Shown piece after piece: positions 1-9,681 of a DNA stretch of 64,000 nucleotides. The stretch is from JAMXLG01 sp963818925. GTDB lineage: Bacteria; Vulcanimicrobiota; Vulcanimicrobiia; Vulcanimicrobiales; Vulcanimicrobiaceae. The DNA lies in assembly GCA_963818925.1 (NCBI GenBank), contig CAWFTN010000001.1, forward strand, positions 2,170,001 to 2,234,000. Direction: 5' to 3'. The notes under the pieces are model-generated. The model saw only the letters and a program-made list of their open reading frames with translations. It had not been told where the DNA came from and did no database searches. The first letter of the stretch is position 1; each line of letters begins with the position of its first letter. The position numbers were made by a program, and so were the translations under genes.

Positions 1-36
1 ACCCAAAGAAACGATCAGTCTCGTGTAAGGCGCGGT

Positions 37-837
37 TTGGTCGTTTGTGTTGATGGTATAGATCTCGACGTCGTCGTTGCGGGCGAAGGCCCGGACGTGC
101 TGCTCATCCACGGGTTTCCGGACGACCATACCGTGTGGCGACATCAGATTCCGGCGCTCGTTGCTGCCGGTTACCGCGTGATCGCTCCCGATACGCGCGG
201 TCGCGGGGAATCCTCCGCGCCGTGCGACGTGAAATCGTATCGAATTGAACTCCTCGTCGAAGACCTAGTCTGCATCCTCGATGCCGTAGGCGCGACGAAG
301 GTTCGCGTCGTCGGCCATGATTGGGGTTCGGTGATCGGTTGGGCGTTCTGCCTGCGCCATCCCGAGCGCGTGAATCGCTACGTCGCCGTTTCCGTCGGCC
401 ATCCGAACGCGTTCGCGAAGGCGCCGCTCGAGCAAAAGTTCAAAAGCTGGTACGTTCTCGCGGTCCAGGTGCGCGGCATCACTGAGTGGGCGATGCGTTT
501 CGCCAATTGGTTTCTCTTCCGGACGTTCACCGGATATCCAAAAGAAACGGACCATTGGATCGGGCTCTTGTCGAAGTCCGGCCGATTGACTGCGGCGCTC
601 AGCTATTACCGAGCCAACTTCCATCTGACCAAAGCATGGAACTATCCGGCGGTTGAGTTTCCCGTCATGGGCGTGTGGAGCACCAAGGATCGTTTTCTCG
701 GCGAGCAACAGATGCTCGCCACGGCGCGATACGTTCGCGGCCCGTGGCGCTATGAGCGATTCGACGGTGCCAACCACTGGATCCAGCTCGACGCAGCAGA
801 ACCGTTCACGGCTTTGCTGCTCGACTATCTCGCCTAG
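37..837 (+). CDS. alpha/beta hydrolase, epoxide-hydrolase-like
   Basis: Soluble alpha/beta hydrolase of about 266 residues with no signal peptide. The HGFP oxyanion motif is at residues 25-28, the nucleophile is Asp95 in GHDWG, and the likely acid and base are Asp218 (STKDRF) and His247 (GANHW). An Asp nucleophile in GHDWG with HGFP is typical of epoxide hydrolases and haloalkane dehalogenases rather than esterases. The start is a TTG preceded by a GTAAGG Shine-Dalgarno 6 nt upstream. No in-frame stop is visible upstream inside the window, so a longer N-terminus is not excluded. The substrate cannot be read from the sequence. Confidence 0.85.
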   Translation: MVVCVDGIDLDVVVAGEGPDVLLIHGFPDDHTVWRHQIPALVAAGYRVIAPDTRGRGESSAPCDVKSYRIELLVEDLVCILDAVGATKVRVVGHDWGSVIGWAFCLRHPERVNRYVAVSVGHPNAFAKAPLEQKFKSWYVLAVQVRGITEWAMRFANWFLFRTFTGYPKETDHWIGLLSKSGRLTAALSYYRANFHLTKAWNYPAVEFPVMGVWSTKDRFLGEQQMLATARYVRGPWRYERFDGANHWIQLDAAEPFTALLLDYLA

Positions 838-851
838 GGTATAACCCTCGC

Positions 852-1124
852 ATGGCACGTAAGTGGTCGAAGGACGTAACGGAGACGAGCAACGCGCTCG
901 ATCTACAGCAGAACGTCTTCGAGTTGAAAGATCCGAAGAAGATTGCGCGCTCGTTGAAGCACTCAGCAGAGAAAAGTAAGCGGCGGAAATCCTCACCGTT
1001 CCGCTCGGCAATGTCGATGCTGACGTTCTACATCAATCGCGCGGGCAAGAATCTGCCCGCCTCGCAAAAGCGTGTTTTGGAACGCGCAAAGGACTGCCTA
1101 AGGGTCGAGTTTGGACGCGAATGA
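852..1124 (+). CDS. DUF3175 family small basic protein
   Basis: A 90-residue, lysine- and arginine-rich protein. Its opening MARKWSKDVTETSNALDL, the central SPFRSAMSMLTFYINRAGK and LPASQKRVLERAK match what I recall of the DUF3175 family, whose function is unknown. The length is usual for the family. It lies 14 nt after the hydrolase gene. A TATAAC hexamer ends 6 nt before the ATG, so it may also be transcribed from its own leaderless promoter. Confidence 0.8.
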   Translation: MARKWSKDVTETSNALDLQQNVFELKDPKKIARSLKHSAEKSKRRKSSPFRSAMSMLTFYINRAGKNLPASQKRVLERAKDCLRVEFGRE

Positions 1125-1157
1125 ATTGCAGTCCAAAAGAAGCTAGCGTGTGGTACG

Positions 1158-2183
1158 ATGTCAGGAACGATGACACGCAAAGCGGTCGTACACGTCGGTA
1201 CGCATAAGACCGGCACGAAATCGATCCAACTGTATTTCTCCCGTCATTGGGAGGCGCTGCGTAACGCCGGACTCTATCAGCCGAACGCCGGACGACACAA
1301 ATTCGACGAGACGAATGCAACGCCGGGCCATCATGACCTGGCGTTCGATCTGCTGCGCGATCGGCGCGAATCGCTCGACGAACTCGTACGCGAGCTGCGC
1401 GCACAGGCGTCACGCGACGTATTCATATCGTCGGAGGAGTTTCATCCGCTCGCCGGCGGCGGCCGCCTGGCACTTCTGCGCGATGCACTCGCACACGAAG
1501 GGTATGAACCGACGGCGGTGGTGTATCTGCGAGCTCAACCGGAATATGCCCAATCGATGTATGCTGAAATTTCGAAGGCGTATAACGCGCGCGGCTTTCG
1601 CCCCTATCTGCAGGAAATTTGCGGGGCGGGCGTGTTATCAACGACGCCGGCGTACCAAATCTTCTTTGAATATTCGAAGCTCGTGGTTGCGCTCGCACAG
1701 ATCTTCGGCGAGCGTAACATCATCGTGCGTCCCTATGCTGGTGCGCGCGAACCGGCGGCACTCGTTCGAGACATGATCCGCGTTGTTTGCGCGGTTGATC
1801 CCACGTTGAAGTTTCCGCCGCTCGGAGATCCGTCGCTACGGTTGAACCGCCGAGGATCGTTTCTCGACGTCTTGAGCGATATTCACGAAGGCGCACGGCG
1901 CGCGGTGTCCGAAGCGCCGGACGTCAATGCGCTGTTGCGACGGTTCGGCTTTGACGTTCGCGATCCGCGATTGAGCCGATCGTTCTCGGCGCTGACGCGC
2001 GACGAGACGTTGTCGATCGTGCGCCGCTTTGCTGAAGATAACGCGCGCGTCGAAGCGATGAGTTCCATCGCAATTCCCGGGACGCGTGAAGCCGACGTTC
2101 CGCGCGAGCACGATCCGCTGTGGGAGAACGCTGCGTGGCAGCGCGCGCTGCTGGACGTTATGACGGACGTGTGGTTTCGTTAG
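1158..2183 (+). CDS. sulfotransferase-like protein (putative)
   Basis: About 341 residues, cytosolic. Near the N-terminus, VGTHKTGT (residues 13-20) resembles the 5'-phosphosulfate-binding loop of PAPS-dependent sulfotransferases; the rest is too divergent to name an acceptor. Two starts are possible, ATG at 1158 or ATG at 1170, and neither has a well-spaced Shine-Dalgarno. The 3' end overlaps the convergent amidohydrolase gene by 26 nt. Carbohydrate or lipid sulfation would be the family role, but this is inference only. Confidence 0.6.
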   Translation: MSGTMTRKAVVHVGTHKTGTKSIQLYFSRHWEALRNAGLYQPNAGRHKFDETNATPGHHDLAFDLLRDRRESLDELVRELRAQASRDVFISSEEFHPLAGGGRLALLRDALAHEGYEPTAVVYLRAQPEYAQSMYAEISKAYNARGFRPYLQEICGAGVLSTTPAYQIFFEYSKLVVALAQIFGERNIIVRPYAGAREPAALVRDMIRVVCAVDPTLKFPPLGDPSLRLNRRGSFLDVLSDIHEGARRAVSEAPDVNALLRRFGFDVRDPRLSRSFSALTRDETLSIVRRFAEDNARVEAMSSIAIPGTREADVPREHDPLWENAAWQRALLDVMTDVWFR

Positions 2184-3669
2184 ACACACATTCGCCGCTG
2201 CGCCACGTTTCGACAACGGTGCAGCGGTCGAACGGCGTGCCGCCGAGAGGATCGTTGTCGAGGATCACGAGATCGGCGTGCAGTCCGGGATCGAGATTTC
2301 CGGTTTCCGCTTCGGCGAACCCGAATTGCGCCGCGTTGACGGTGTAGAGCGCGAGCGCTTCGTGCGGCGTCAGGCGTTCCTGTTGTTCGTTGTGATCGAC
2401 GCAGGCTTGCATGCCGGCGAGCGCGTCGAGCACACACACGGGACTGTCGGAGCCGCCGCAAATCGTTGCACCGGCGCGATGCACACGCCCTAACGCGTTC
2501 ATCGTTCGCTTGCGCGCGAAGCCGAGACGCGATTCGTACATGCCGGCGTCGCCGCCCCAATAGGCATCGAACTGCGGCTGCATGGAGAGATGAACGTTCA
2601 TCGCTGCGCAGAGACGAATATGTTCTTCGCGCGCGATTTCGAAATGTTCGATGAAGTGACGCGTGCCGCGCGGCGATGGTTTGCCACCGAGAATGCGCAT
2701 CCACGTTCGCACGCATTGATCGATCGCCGCGTCACCGATCGCGTGGACGCCCGCGGAGATTCCGATCGCTTCCGCCGCCGAAAAGTAGGCGTAGACTTCG
2801 TCGTCGCTGTAGCGCAGTTCGCCGGAACTGCCGTTCGCATACGGTTCGGACACCGCGGCGGTGCAACTGCCGATTGAGCCGTCGAGAAAAACGTCGCCGC
2901 CGATGTACGGGAGGTTGAAACGCTCGGCGAGCTGCGGATCGGGTTCGCAAATCTTTGGGTGCACGTTCACCGGAAGCGCGCGCAGCGATTCGATATCGGC
3001 GGCGTACCCGTCGGCGTCGCGGCCGAGCAATTGCGCGTGCAAGTGAAGGATGCCGTTTGCCAGGGCGAGCTGCGCTCCACGCCGCTCGGCATTGCGTACG
3101 ACGTCGACCGGCATGCGCTCGAGCAGCGTCGCCTGCGCGCGCCAGTTCGCGTCGTAAAATAAACGCCCCGTGGGTTGGCCTGCGTCGTCGCGCTCGATGC
3201 CGTTGAGGTTCGCAGGCAAATCGAGCCACGCCATCGTCTTTCGATTGACGATGCACGAATGACCGTCGATGCGGACGACCATGGCTATTGCATCAGGGTG
3301 ATGCCGCTCGAGCGGAGCGCGATCGGCGCTTGCGTCAGGCCAGAGCGCATCGTCGTAGAGACCAAGATACAGCATACCGCGTTCCACCGGTGCACGTTCG
3401 ACCGCGCGTCGATAGTCGGCGTAGCTGTCAACATTGCGCAACGAGCGTGGGCCCGCGTGATAGCCGGTCTCGGCCAGGTGCACGTGACAGTCGGCAAACG
3501 CCGGCAAGATTGTGCGGCCTGCGAGATCGATGCGCTGCACCTTCACGCCGGACATATCTGCGTCGAGTGCCGCAATGCGGGCACCGTCGACCAACAGGTT
3601 GGTATACCGTGTGAAACGGTGTGATGCGCGATCGAAGCGGTAGACGCGGCCATTCTCGAGCAGAATCAT
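2158..3669 (-). CDS. amidohydrolase family 3 (YtcJ-like) metal-dependent hydrolase
   Basis: About 503 residues. Metal-binding DCHVHL (HxH at residues 62-64) follows a composite beta-sandwich N-terminus. Later come GVHAIGDAAID, RHFIEHFEIA and GGSDSPV, the ordered motifs of amidohydrolase-3 proteins that cleave C-N bonds in exocyclic or N-acyl substrates. There is no signal peptide. I chose ATG at 3669 (protein begins MILLENGRVYRFD) over the GTG at 3714, because the longer start adds an unrelated basic tail and runs close to the ribosome-binding site of the divergent permease. The substrate is unknown. Confidence 0.85.
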   Translation of the reverse strand: MILLENGRVYRFDRASHRFTRYTNLLVDGARIAALDADMSGVKVQRIDLAGRTILPAFADCHVHLAETGYHAGPRSLRNVDSYADYRRAVERAPVERGMLYLGLYDDALWPDASADRAPLERHHPDAIAMVVRIDGHSCIVNRKTMAWLDLPANLNGIERDDAGQPTGRLFYDANWRAQATLLERMPVDVVRNAERRGAQLALANGILHLHAQLLGRDADGYAADIESLRALPVNVHPKICEPDPQLAERFNLPYIGGDVFLDGSIGSCTAAVSEPYANGSSGELRYSDDEVYAYFSAAEAIGISAGVHAIGDAAIDQCVRTWMRILGGKPSPRGTRHFIEHFEIAREEHIRLCAAMNVHLSMQPQFDAYWGGDAGMYESRLGFARKRTMNALGRVHRAGATICGGSDSPVCVLDALAGMQACVDHNEQQERLTPHEALALYTVNAAQFGFAEAETGNLDPGLHADLVILDNDPLGGTPFDRCTVVETWRSGECVSNETTRPS

Positions 3670-3726
3670 CGCCAACGGGTTTCGACGCAATCCTCGGGAA
3701 TTCTCGGTTCGCACAAAGGAGGAGCG

Positions 3727-5220
3727 ATGATTCTACAACGTATCAAACCGCTCGCACGCATCCTCGCGGAAGGCCGAGACGAACAGCACGGATTGAAGCG
3801 GTCGCTCGGGCCGTGGGCGCTCACCGCAATGGGCATCGGCGCCATCATCGGCACGGGAATCTTTGTCTTTACCGGTGTCGCATCCGCAACGCGAAGCGGA
3901 CCGGCGATTACCATTTCGTTCGTCGTCGCCGGTATCGTGAGCACGCTCGCCGCGCTCTGCTACTCGGAAGTCTCGAGCAAGATTCCAATTTCGGGCAGTG
4001 CGTACACCTACACGTACGCGACGTGGGGCGAGTTTCTGGCATGGATCGTCGGGTGGGGCTTGGTGCTCGAATACGCGCTCGGGGCATCGACCGTCAGCGT
4101 CGGGTGGTCGGGATTCTTCACGAATATCTTGCACGTCTGGGGCTTGGACTTGCCCGTTGCATGGACGCACAGCCATTGGGATCCGACACCGGGCATCGCC
4201 AACATCCCGGCGGCTATCATCGTATTGATCCTGAGCGCGCTCTTGATTCGCGGAACGCGTGAATCGAGCACGGTCAACGCCGTGATCGTTGCAATCAAGA
4301 TTGCAATCGTGCTCTTCTTCATTACGGTCGGCGCCGGTCACATCAACAACGCATATTATCACCTTCCGCCCGGGCCGCAAACGGGGCTCGGCGGATACTT
4401 TCCGTTCGGGATTACGGGCATGCTTGGCGGCGCGGCCTTCTGTTTCTTTGCCTACATCGGATTCGATGCAGTTTCCACTGCGGCCGAAGAAGCAAAGAAT
4501 CCCGCGCGCGATCTACCGTTCGGTATCATCGCAAGTTTGATCATCTGTACGAGTCTCTTCATCGTGGTCGTCGCGATCCTCAACGGGATGGTGCCGTTCT
4601 ACAAACTGAACGTCCCCGATCCGGTCGCGTATGCCATGAATTACGTCGGCTTGCCGTGGGCAAGCGTCATCATCTCGTTCGGCGCGCTTGCCGGATTGAC
4701 GACGGTAATGCTCGTTATGATGTTCGGTCAAAGCCGAATCTTCTTCTCGATGTCGCGCGACGGATTGATCCCGCCGGCGTTCACGCGCTTGCATCCCGCG
4801 TGGCACACGCCGTGGATCTCACAGTTGATCTTCGGCGTGCTGATCGCCGCAGGCGGCGCCTTCTTTCCGATCTCGATCCTCGGTTCGCTCACGAATATGG
4901 GAACGCTGGCGGCGTTCGTCTTGACATCCGCTGCCGTGCCGGTGTTGCGTCTGCGCCATCCCGAATTGCAGTCAGCCTTCAAAGTGCCGTTCGGGCCTTA
5001 CATTCTTCCGTCCATCTCCGCAGGTGCGGCGCTCTTCTTGATGTATTTTTTGAAGGTCGGCAATCCGTACGTGTGGGGATTTTTCCCGCTCGTATGGCTC
5101 GGCTTTTTGATTTGGTTCGTTGTCGGAATGCTTTTCTATTTTTCATACGGTCGCCGCATGAGCACCGTCGCATTGCAAGAGGCGGAACGCGTCGCTATAG
5201 TGCAGCCGCGCGTGAACTAG
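3727..5220 (+). CDS. APC family amino-acid permease (cationic amino-acid transporter type)
   Basis: About 497 residues with around 12 hydrophobic segments, an inner-membrane secondary transporter. The consensus GIGAIIGTGIF (residues 36-46) in the first helix, followed by the SGPAITISF region, is the amino-acid binding signature of the APC superfamily. The length and the LGPWALTAMG lead resemble YhdG/CAT-type permeases. A strong AAAGGAGG Shine-Dalgarno lies just before the ATG. It is divergent from the amidohydrolase, so uptake and processing of an amino-acid derivative is conceivable but not shown. Confidence 0.92.
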   Translation: MILQRIKPLARILAEGRDEQHGLKRSLGPWALTAMGIGAIIGTGIFVFTGVASATRSGPAITISFVVAGIVSTLAALCYSEVSSKIPISGSAYTYTYATWGEFLAWIVGWGLVLEYALGASTVSVGWSGFFTNILHVWGLDLPVAWTHSHWDPTPGIANIPAAIIVLILSALLIRGTRESSTVNAVIVAIKIAIVLFFITVGAGHINNAYYHLPPGPQTGLGGYFPFGITGMLGGAAFCFFAYIGFDAVSTAAEEAKNPARDLPFGIIASLIICTSLFIVVVAILNGMVPFYKLNVPDPVAYAMNYVGLPWASVIISFGALAGLTTVMLVMMFGQSRIFFSMSRDGLIPPAFTRLHPAWHTPWISQLIFGVLIAAGGAFFPISILGSLTNMGTLAAFVLTSAAVPVLRLRHPELQSAFKVPFGPYILPSISAGAALFLMYFLKVGNPYVWGFFPLVWLGFLIWFVVGMLFYFSYGRRMSTVALQEAERVAIVQPRVN

Positions 5221-5280
5221 TGCGCGTCGATATCTCGCTGGGTTTCGCGTCGTCGCTTCGACCGTGCGAGTTGCGACCGG

Positions 5281-5307
5281 GGTCCTTCGGCAAGCTCAGG
5301 ATGACAC
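5281..5307. repeat. dispersed repeat, copy 1
   Basis: Short repeat with core TCCTTCGGCAAGCTCAGGAT and a GACAC tail. Related copies lie at 36411-36446, 39366-39382 and 46821-46865. Read on the minus strand it contains GTG TCA TCC TGA, so this copy supplies the last residues (VSS) and the stop codon of the alpha/beta hydrolase gene. Confidence 0.75.
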
Positions 5308-6165
5308 GCACGCGCTCAGGATCACACCGGCGGTGAGGCCGGGTTGGGTGATGGGGAGCATGTGACCCCCGGGGACGAGTTTGATTTCGGCGTGCGGGAT
5401 CTGCGTTCGCAATGCTTCCGCATGCCGGCGATAGTCGAGAACGGCGTCTTCGGTCCCAAAGAGTACGCCGACCGGAAGTTGCAATTCGGCGTAGCGTTGG
5501 ACGAGTAACGGCATATCTCGGCGGGCACTCATCATGTCGCTCGATGCGTGGTAGAACTGCGATGGCCGTAAGCCGAGCAGCGCGCCCCCGGCGGTTGCGA
5601 AATCGGACGGGACCGCTTCTGGTGTGAAGATGAGGCGCACGGCTTCTTCTCCCCACCGCATCGCCATTGGGACAGCAACGGTGTGCGCAATGAGTCTGCG
5701 AATCAACGGTGAGGCGATCTCAAGCCCGCGAAACGGTTTCGGTGACCGCGGCTCCGGCTGCGTGACCGGCGCGATTAACGCGAGCGCGCGCGGCAGGCCG
5801 GGAAAGTCCAGCGCAAGGGCGAGCGCGACTGCGCCGCCGAGCGAATGACCGACGATCAGCGGACGTTCGATGCGCAGTTCCTGAATGAACGACGCGATCG
5901 TTGCGGCTTGCGCGAAAAGACCGGCCGATGCTCCCGGATGTCGCGCGGAATATCCGGCGCCGGGACGATCGACCGCGATCACGCGCGCGTCCTGCGCAAC
6001 GCGGTCGACGAGCGAGTGCGTGAAGTTTTGGAGAACGCCTGCGAGGCCATGAATCATGACGACCGGTTCGCCGCTGCCGCGCTCGACGTAATGGAGGCGC
6101 GCGCCGTCGACGTCGACGAATTTGCCGGCCGGCGGCAGCAATCGCTCGATGCGTCGCGAGATCAT
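5296..6165 (-). CDS. alpha/beta hydrolase (esterase/lipase type)
   Basis: About 289 residues. It has HGLAG (oxyanion region, about residue 39), the nucleophile elbow GHSLG with Ser108, an acid in FGTEDAVLDY and His in PGGHMLPI. The start is ATG at 6165, which overlaps the SDR stop as ATGA; a longer reading frame runs back inside the SDR gene and is rejected. It is the third gene of the operon monooxygenase-SDR-hydrolase. The last codons and stop lie inside a dispersed repeat, so the original C-terminus may have been replaced. Hydrolysis of an ester made by the upstream monooxygenase is a reasonable guess. Confidence 0.85.
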   Translation of the reverse strand: MISRRIERLLPPAGKFVDVDGARLHYVERGSGEPVVMIHGLAGVLQNFTHSLVDRVAQDARVIAVDRPGAGYSARHPGASAGLFAQAATIASFIQELRIERPLIVGHSLGGAVALALALDFPGLPRALALIAPVTQPEPRSPKPFRGLEIASPLIRRLIAHTVAVPMAMRWGEEAVRLIFTPEAVPSDFATAGGALLGLRPSQFYHASSDMMSARRDMPLLVQRYAELQLPVGVLFGTEDAVLDYRRHAEALRTQIPHAEIKLVPGGHMLPITQPGLTAGVILSACVSS

Positions 6166-6989
6166 TTCGAATTGAGCAGGCGGAGGAGTTTGCCGTACGA
6201 GACTGGCGCAAGCCGTTCCGCGAGTGCCGCTACTTTCGCATCGTTGCCGACGAGAATGCGCGCTCGCCGCAGTTCGATGCCCCGCAGGATGATCGCGGCC
6301 GCTTCTTCCGGCGGCATTTTCAACATCTTTTTCCACTGACGTGCATCGCGGTCGCGTTGTTCGGCCGTGACGCCTTTCGACTCCCGCGCGCTCGCCGCAA
6401 TCGATGTCGCAACGCCGCCCGGATGGATGAGCGTAACCGCGATATTCGTCCCCGACAGTTCGCCACGCAGCGATTGACTGAATCCACGGACAGCAAATTT
6501 ACTTGCGGCATAGGCCGTTTGCGACGGCGGCGCAATGATGCCGAAGATGCTCGACACATTCGCGAGCACCGCGTCATCACTTTTATGCAGCAGCGGGAGA
6601 AACGCGCGCGTCATACGCACGACGCCCCAGAAGTTGATGTCGAAGAGCCATTCGAAATCGCGCTCTTCGACCTGTTCGAACATCCCGCCCACTGCGACGC
6701 CGGCGTTGTTGATAACCATATCAACTGCCGGATGTGTTTGCGTGACGGCGGAGGGCAGCGCGGCGATGGCCGTTGCGTCGCAGAGGTCGACAACGTGCGA
6801 AGTGATGCGCACCCCGGAACCGGCGGCGAACCGGATCGTCTGCGCGAGACCGCCCTCATTACGGTCGATCAGGGCAAGGTGCGTCGCGCTATTGGCCAGA
6901 CCAATCGCAAGGGCGCGTCCGATACCGCTTCCGGCGCCGGTGATGACCGCAGTGCGACCGCCGAAATCGTACGGCTTCGTGCGATTCAT
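6162..6989 (-). CDS. short-chain dehydrogenase/reductase
   Basis: Classical SDR of 275 residues. The Rossmann motif TGAGSGIG is at residues 17-24, NNAG at 94-97, and the catalytic Ser-Tyr-Lys includes Tyr160 and Lys164 (YAASK). It is the middle gene of a three-gene operon, with 4-nt ATGA overlaps on both sides. Its C-terminus beyond about residue 200 resembles SDRs found with lipid or ketone metabolism genes. The alcohol/ketone substrate is not defined by sequence. Confidence 0.92.
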   Translation of the reverse strand: MNRTKPYDFGGRTAVITGAGSGIGRALAIGLANSATHLALIDRNEGGLAQTIRFAAGSGVRITSHVVDLCDATAIAALPSAVTQTHPAVDMVINNAGVAVGGMFEQVEERDFEWLFDINFWGVVRMTRAFLPLLHKSDDAVLANVSSIFGIIAPPSQTAYAASKFAVRGFSQSLRGELSGTNIAVTLIHPGGVATSIAASARESKGVTAEQRDRDARQWKKMLKMPPEEAAAIILRGIELRRARILVGNDAKVAALAERLAPVSYGKLLRLLNSK

Positions 6990-8440
6990 GCGCGGGCAAA
7001 CTCCATCACGCCGTCATCGAGATGCCCGAACTGCAGGGCCGCAAAGTCGAGCGCGTAATTTTGATACAGCTTCCACGGCGGGCGCGATCCTTGTCTCGGT
7101 AGCGACCTCTCAGCGCGCTTGATGTATCCGGACGTCAAGGAAATCGCGGGCTCCGTTTCCGTGGACGGTGACGGGGCAGCGGCAATGCAGAAGGCGTAGC
7201 CGTTGCGATCCATGTACTCGACGAGGCGGCAGACATAACGCGCGGTCAGCTCGCATTTGAGCGTCCAGGACGCATTCGTATAGCCGAGCGCGAGCGAGAA
7301 ATTTGGAATGCCGCAGAACATCATGCCTTTGTACGAGATCAAATCGGACGGCACGACCGGCTGCGTATCGACGATGACGTCGGCACCACCGAGCAATCGG
7401 ACATTGAGTCCCGTTGCTGCGACGATCACGTGCGCATCGAGCGTCTCTCCGGAGGTCAGGCGTACACCGCGTTCGGTGAACGAATCGATCTCGGCGGTAG
7501 CGACCGACGCTTTGCCGCTACGAATCGACGCGAAAAGATCGCTGTTCGGCACGAAGCAGAGACGCTGATCCCATGGGTTGTAACGTGGGGTGAAATGACG
7601 ATCGACGTCACAACTGCCTCCGAGCTCCTTCCGAGTCATCTTTTTGATGTTCTTCTTGGCGAACTCCGGAAACCGGCGCATGAGGTTGTAATAAAACATT
7701 TGCCGGACGACGTTCTTCCATCGCACGGCCGGATGAACCAATCGCGACGGCAGTATCTTATAGAGTGTGCGCGCGAATGGATCGCGTTGCGGCAGCGAAA
7801 CGATGTAGCTCGGCGAGCGTTGCAGCATCGTCACGTGCGCGGCCTTCTCGGCGAGCGCGGGCACGAGGGTCACGGCGGTCGCGCCGCTGCCGATCACAAC
7901 GACGCGCTTGCCGGTACAATCCAATCCTTCAGGCCACGCCTGCGGATGTACGAGCGTACCGCGATAACGCTCCACGCCGTCCCACTGCGGTAAGTAGCCG
8001 CGTTGATAGTCATAGTAGCCGCTGCACATCGAGAGGAACCGGCATCTGTACGTCTCGCGCGCGGAACCATCGACCTCGACCTCAAGCGTCCACCTTGCCG
8101 CTCGTGACGACCACTGCGCGCGCACGACGCGGCGGCGGTAACGAATGTTGCGGTCGATTCCTAATGTACGCGCCGTATCTGCAATGTATGATTTGATCGA
8201 AGGACCGTCAGCGAGCGCGATGTCGCCGCGCCACGGCTGAAAACTATATCCGAGGGTATGCATGTCGGAATCGGAGCGCACGCCGGGATAACGGAAGAGA
8301 TCCCATGTGCCGCCGATGGCCTCGCGTGCCTCGAGAATGCAATAGGTTCGTCCCGGGAGCCGAGACTGCACGTAATACCCGGCGGCGATTCCCGACAGAC
8401 CGGCGCCTACGATTACGATGTCGAGATCTGTGGAAACCAT
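6986..8440 (-). CDS. flavin-containing monooxygenase, Baeyer-Villiger type
   Basis: About 484 residues, FAD- and NADPH-dependent. The FAD motif GAGLSG is at residues 12-17, GGTWDLFRYPG follows, and the type I Baeyer-Villiger fingerprint is present as YRGTLVHPQAWP (consensus [FY]xGxxxHxxxW[PD]). The NADPH motif GSGATA follows it. Start: GTG at 8452 or ATG at 8440; I chose the ATG because it sits 8 residues before the FAD strand. First gene of the operon with SDR and hydrolase. Set order: alcohol oxidation, ketone-to-ester insertion, ester cleavage. This resembles the mycobacterial mymA-type gene mix, but I infer no common function. Confidence 0.9.
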   Translation of the reverse strand: MVSTDLDIVIVGAGLSGIAAGYYVQSRLPGRTYCILEAREAIGGTWDLFRYPGVRSDSDMHTLGYSFQPWRGDIALADGPSIKSYIADTARTLGIDRNIRYRRRVVRAQWSSRAARWTLEVEVDGSARETYRCRFLSMCSGYYDYQRGYLPQWDGVERYRGTLVHPQAWPEGLDCTGKRVVVIGSGATAVTLVPALAEKAAHVTMLQRSPSYIVSLPQRDPFARTLYKILPSRLVHPAVRWKNVVRQMFYYNLMRRFPEFAKKNIKKMTRKELGGSCDVDRHFTPRYNPWDQRLCFVPNSDLFASIRSGKASVATAEIDSFTERGVRLTSGETLDAHVIVAATGLNVRLLGGADVIVDTQPVVPSDLISYKGMMFCGIPNFSLALGYTNASWTLKCELTARYVCRLVEYMDRNGYAFCIAAAPSPSTETEPAISLTSGYIKRAERSLPRQGSRPPWKLYQNYALDFAALQFGHLDDGVMEFARA

Positions 8441-8499
8441 CGTCGAACGCACTATTCGCTACGACTACGACCCGCCATTCATGGGGAAGACGCTAAAGT

Positions 8500-9681
8500 A
8501 TGAAGCTGCGCACGTTAGTGATTGGATTGGCGACCGGCGCTATTGCAGGCTATGCCGCAATTCGCACGGTCGAGGCACTCGGCGTTCTCGGCGACGACTC
8601 GCAAACACCGCTATCGCCGAACGGCAATGCGGCACAGTACGGACGGACGCGCCGGGCGTATGCGATAAGCGACGTGGTTCGCTCCACGGCGGCGTCACTC
8701 ACGTTTGCATACGGCCCGCTCGGAACACTGGCAGCGCGCATCGTCACGCCGCTGCCGGCCTGGGCGCGTCCGTGCGCATTTGCAGCGCTCGCATCGGTGG
8801 CAGGGTCGGCGGCGGAGCTTCCCGTGTCGATCTCCGAAGGTTTTCGCATCGAGCGGCGTTACGGATTGAGCGAACAATCGTTACACTCTTATGTCGGTGA
8901 TTGGGCGAAATCGACGGCGATCGAAGCGGTTGTGACGTCGTTGCTCGCAACGCTTGCCGCCGCACTGATCCGGCGCTTCCCGCGCGCTTGGCCGTTCGTC
9001 ACGGCGCTTGCGGCATTTCCGCTCTACGTCTTGGCGAACGTTATCGTGCCTGTCTACATTCTTCCGCTCTTCAACACGTTCGAGCACCTTGACGGGCCGC
9101 TCGAAGTACGGTTACGCGCGCTTGCGTCGCGCTTCGGCGTCGGGGATGCGGAGATTTTGCGTATGGATATGAGCCGGCAAACGCGCAAAGCGAATGCGTT
9201 TGTCGCGGGCATTGGACGCACGCATCGGATCGTGCTCGGCGATACGCTGATCGAGCACTTCGAGCCGGAAGAAGTGGAGTTCGTGATCGCGCACGAGTTG
9301 GGGCATTATGTTTCGCGCGATACCTGGCGCTTGATTTTCGCTGCGGAAGTTGCGACGGCGGTGCTGCTCGGGCTCGTGGCGCTCGCCGAGCGTTCCGCCG
9401 ATCGCGACGAGACGCTACGGATTGCGCGGATCGCCGCATTGCTCGGTGCAGGCATGCAGATATTGCGACCGGGACTCGCGGCGTTCTCACGCTCGCGCGA
9501 GTGGGCCGCGGACCGTTTCGCACTCGGAGCGACGAAGGATGCGCAGGCGGGCGCATCTGCGTTCCGTCGTTTGCGCGATCAGAATCTCGCCGAAGAGGAA
9601 GTACCTGGATGGTATGAATTCTTCTTCGGTACGCATCCGAGTTTGGGCAAACGCATCGACGCACTCGAGGCATCGGCGTGA
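8500..9681 (+). CDS. M48 family membrane metalloprotease (Ste24/CAAX-protease-like)
   Basis: About 393 residues. The zinc motif HELGH is at residues 265-269 with the third ligand Glu334 in SREWAADRF. Hydrophobic segments (about 5-22, 93-107, 140-157, 168-190, 280-297) mark an integral membrane protease. The long N-terminal membrane part resembles Ste24 rather than HtpX. It is divergent from the monooxygenase operon and overlaps the next gene by GTGA, so the two are translationally coupled. Confidence 0.88.
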   Translation: MKLRTLVIGLATGAIAGYAAIRTVEALGVLGDDSQTPLSPNGNAAQYGRTRRAYAISDVVRSTAASLTFAYGPLGTLAARIVTPLPAWARPCAFAALASVAGSAAELPVSISEGFRIERRYGLSEQSLHSYVGDWAKSTAIEAVVTSLLATLAAALIRRFPRAWPFVTALAAFPLYVLANVIVPVYILPLFNTFEHLDGPLEVRLRALASRFGVGDAEILRMDMSRQTRKANAFVAGIGRTHRIVLGDTLIEHFEPEEVEFVIAHELGHYVSRDTWRLIFAAEVATAVLLGLVALAERSADRDETLRIARIAALLGAGMQILRPGLAAFSRSREWAADRFALGATKDAQAGASAFRRLRDQNLAEEEVPGWYEFFFGTHPSLGKRIDALEASA

